The notes under the pieces: model-generated | The model's input: the letters and a program-made list of their open reading frames with translations, nothing else | The model's database searches: none | What the model was told of the DNA's origin: nothing | NCBI RefSeq assembly: GCF_001593605.1 | Contig: NZ_CP012836.1 | Location: 3,746,001-3,810,000 of the forward strand | Origin: Algoriphagus sanaruensis | GTDB taxonomy: Bacteria > Bacteroidota > Bacteroidia > Cytophagales > Cyclobacteriaceae | Reading direction: 5' to 3' | Length of the DNA: 64,000 bases | Program-made: the position numbers and the translations under genes | Shown: positions 62,212 to 64,000 of the stretch, piece after piece | Layout of the letters: every line of letters starts with the position of its first letter | Position numbering within the stretch: the first letter of the stretch is position 1

Positions 62212-62250
62212 TTGTGTTCTTCGGTCTTCAGTCTTTCGACTTCAGGACTC
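62212..62250. repeat. GAAGACCGAAGA-type repeat in the 5S-23S spacer
   Basis: Plus strand TGTTCTTCGGTCTTCAGTCT and TTCGACTTCAGGACTC, whose complement is a degenerate AAGACNGAAGACNGAAGA tract, like 27888-27935. It sits within the 100-base spacer between 23S and 5S. Confidence 0.5.
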
Positions 62251-62284
62251 TTTTAACATATTTCGTAGAAACTGTAACAAACTG

Positions 62285-64000
<1,716 letters not shown>

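Overview
The window looks like chromosomal DNA of a Cytophagales bacterium (phylum Bacteroidota), closest in character to Algoriphagus and relatives in the Cyclobacteriaceae. The reasons are: promoters of the form TTTG-N(16-22)-TAnnTTTG; families typical of the phylum (DUF4293, DUF4295, DUF5522, DUF4199, DUF6340, alternative GlmU, PorT-like barrels, BNR/VPS10 proteins, OprP-like porin); no obvious strong Shine-Dalgarno sites; and the order rpmB-rpmG-DUF4295-ftsY. Genus assignment is an inference from gene content, not from a 16S sequence, which is not in the window. Layout from left to right: a truncated glycosyltransferase and a BKACE enzyme (end of a probable surface-polysaccharide locus); a GMC oxidoreductase with its Tat/lipoprotein partner; secreted BNR protein; PorT-like barrel, response regulator and NSS transporter; then a compact minus-strand operon (GlmU-like, holB, rimB, rimK, hemC, cyclophilin, RmlD-like) at 16.9-10.5 kb. 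Next come rpmE2, an ArsR regulator, a YjjG nucleotidase, pruA, fabG, lpdA, an ECF sigma/anti-sigma pair, threonine aldolase and rarA. At 27.9-29.0 kb lies the most unusual stretch: two functional tRNA-Val(UAC) genes followed downstream by two 387-bp direct repeats, each with a GIY-YIG endonuclease gene, a hairpin-rich tRNA-like relic and an intrinsic terminator. From 29 to 62 kb there are a TonB receptor, an M1 aminopeptidase, a transsulfuration enzyme, truA, an ABC exporter, hemE, a MOSC protein, dnaK, a GroES-like co-chaperone, an ammonium transporter plus porin, hemB, a phosphate-type porin, a HAD phosphatase with an apparent frameshift, rocD, a ribosomal protein/ftsY block, an SPFH protein interrupted by a stop codon, envelope/glycan genes and a dihydroorotase-like protein lacking its metal ligands. 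The window ends in an rRNA operon read on the minus strand (5S complete, 23S 3' part only). How genes work together: three haem genes (hemC, hemE, hemB) are present but dispersed; rimK/rimB form a ribosomal-protein-S6 tailing pair; sigma and anti-sigma are adjacent; GMC large and small subunits are three bases apart; the two family-2 glycosyltransferases, two DUF4199 membrane proteins and the dihydroorotase-like gene are one tight operon. Strong bidirectional hairpin terminators separate most transcription units. The best candidate for an undescribed element is the tRNA-Val/GIY-YIG tandem cassette; secondary points are two damaged reading frames (SPFH and HAD), a TGACA-rich region before dnaK, and several promoters that abut their start codon and predict leaderless mRNAs.
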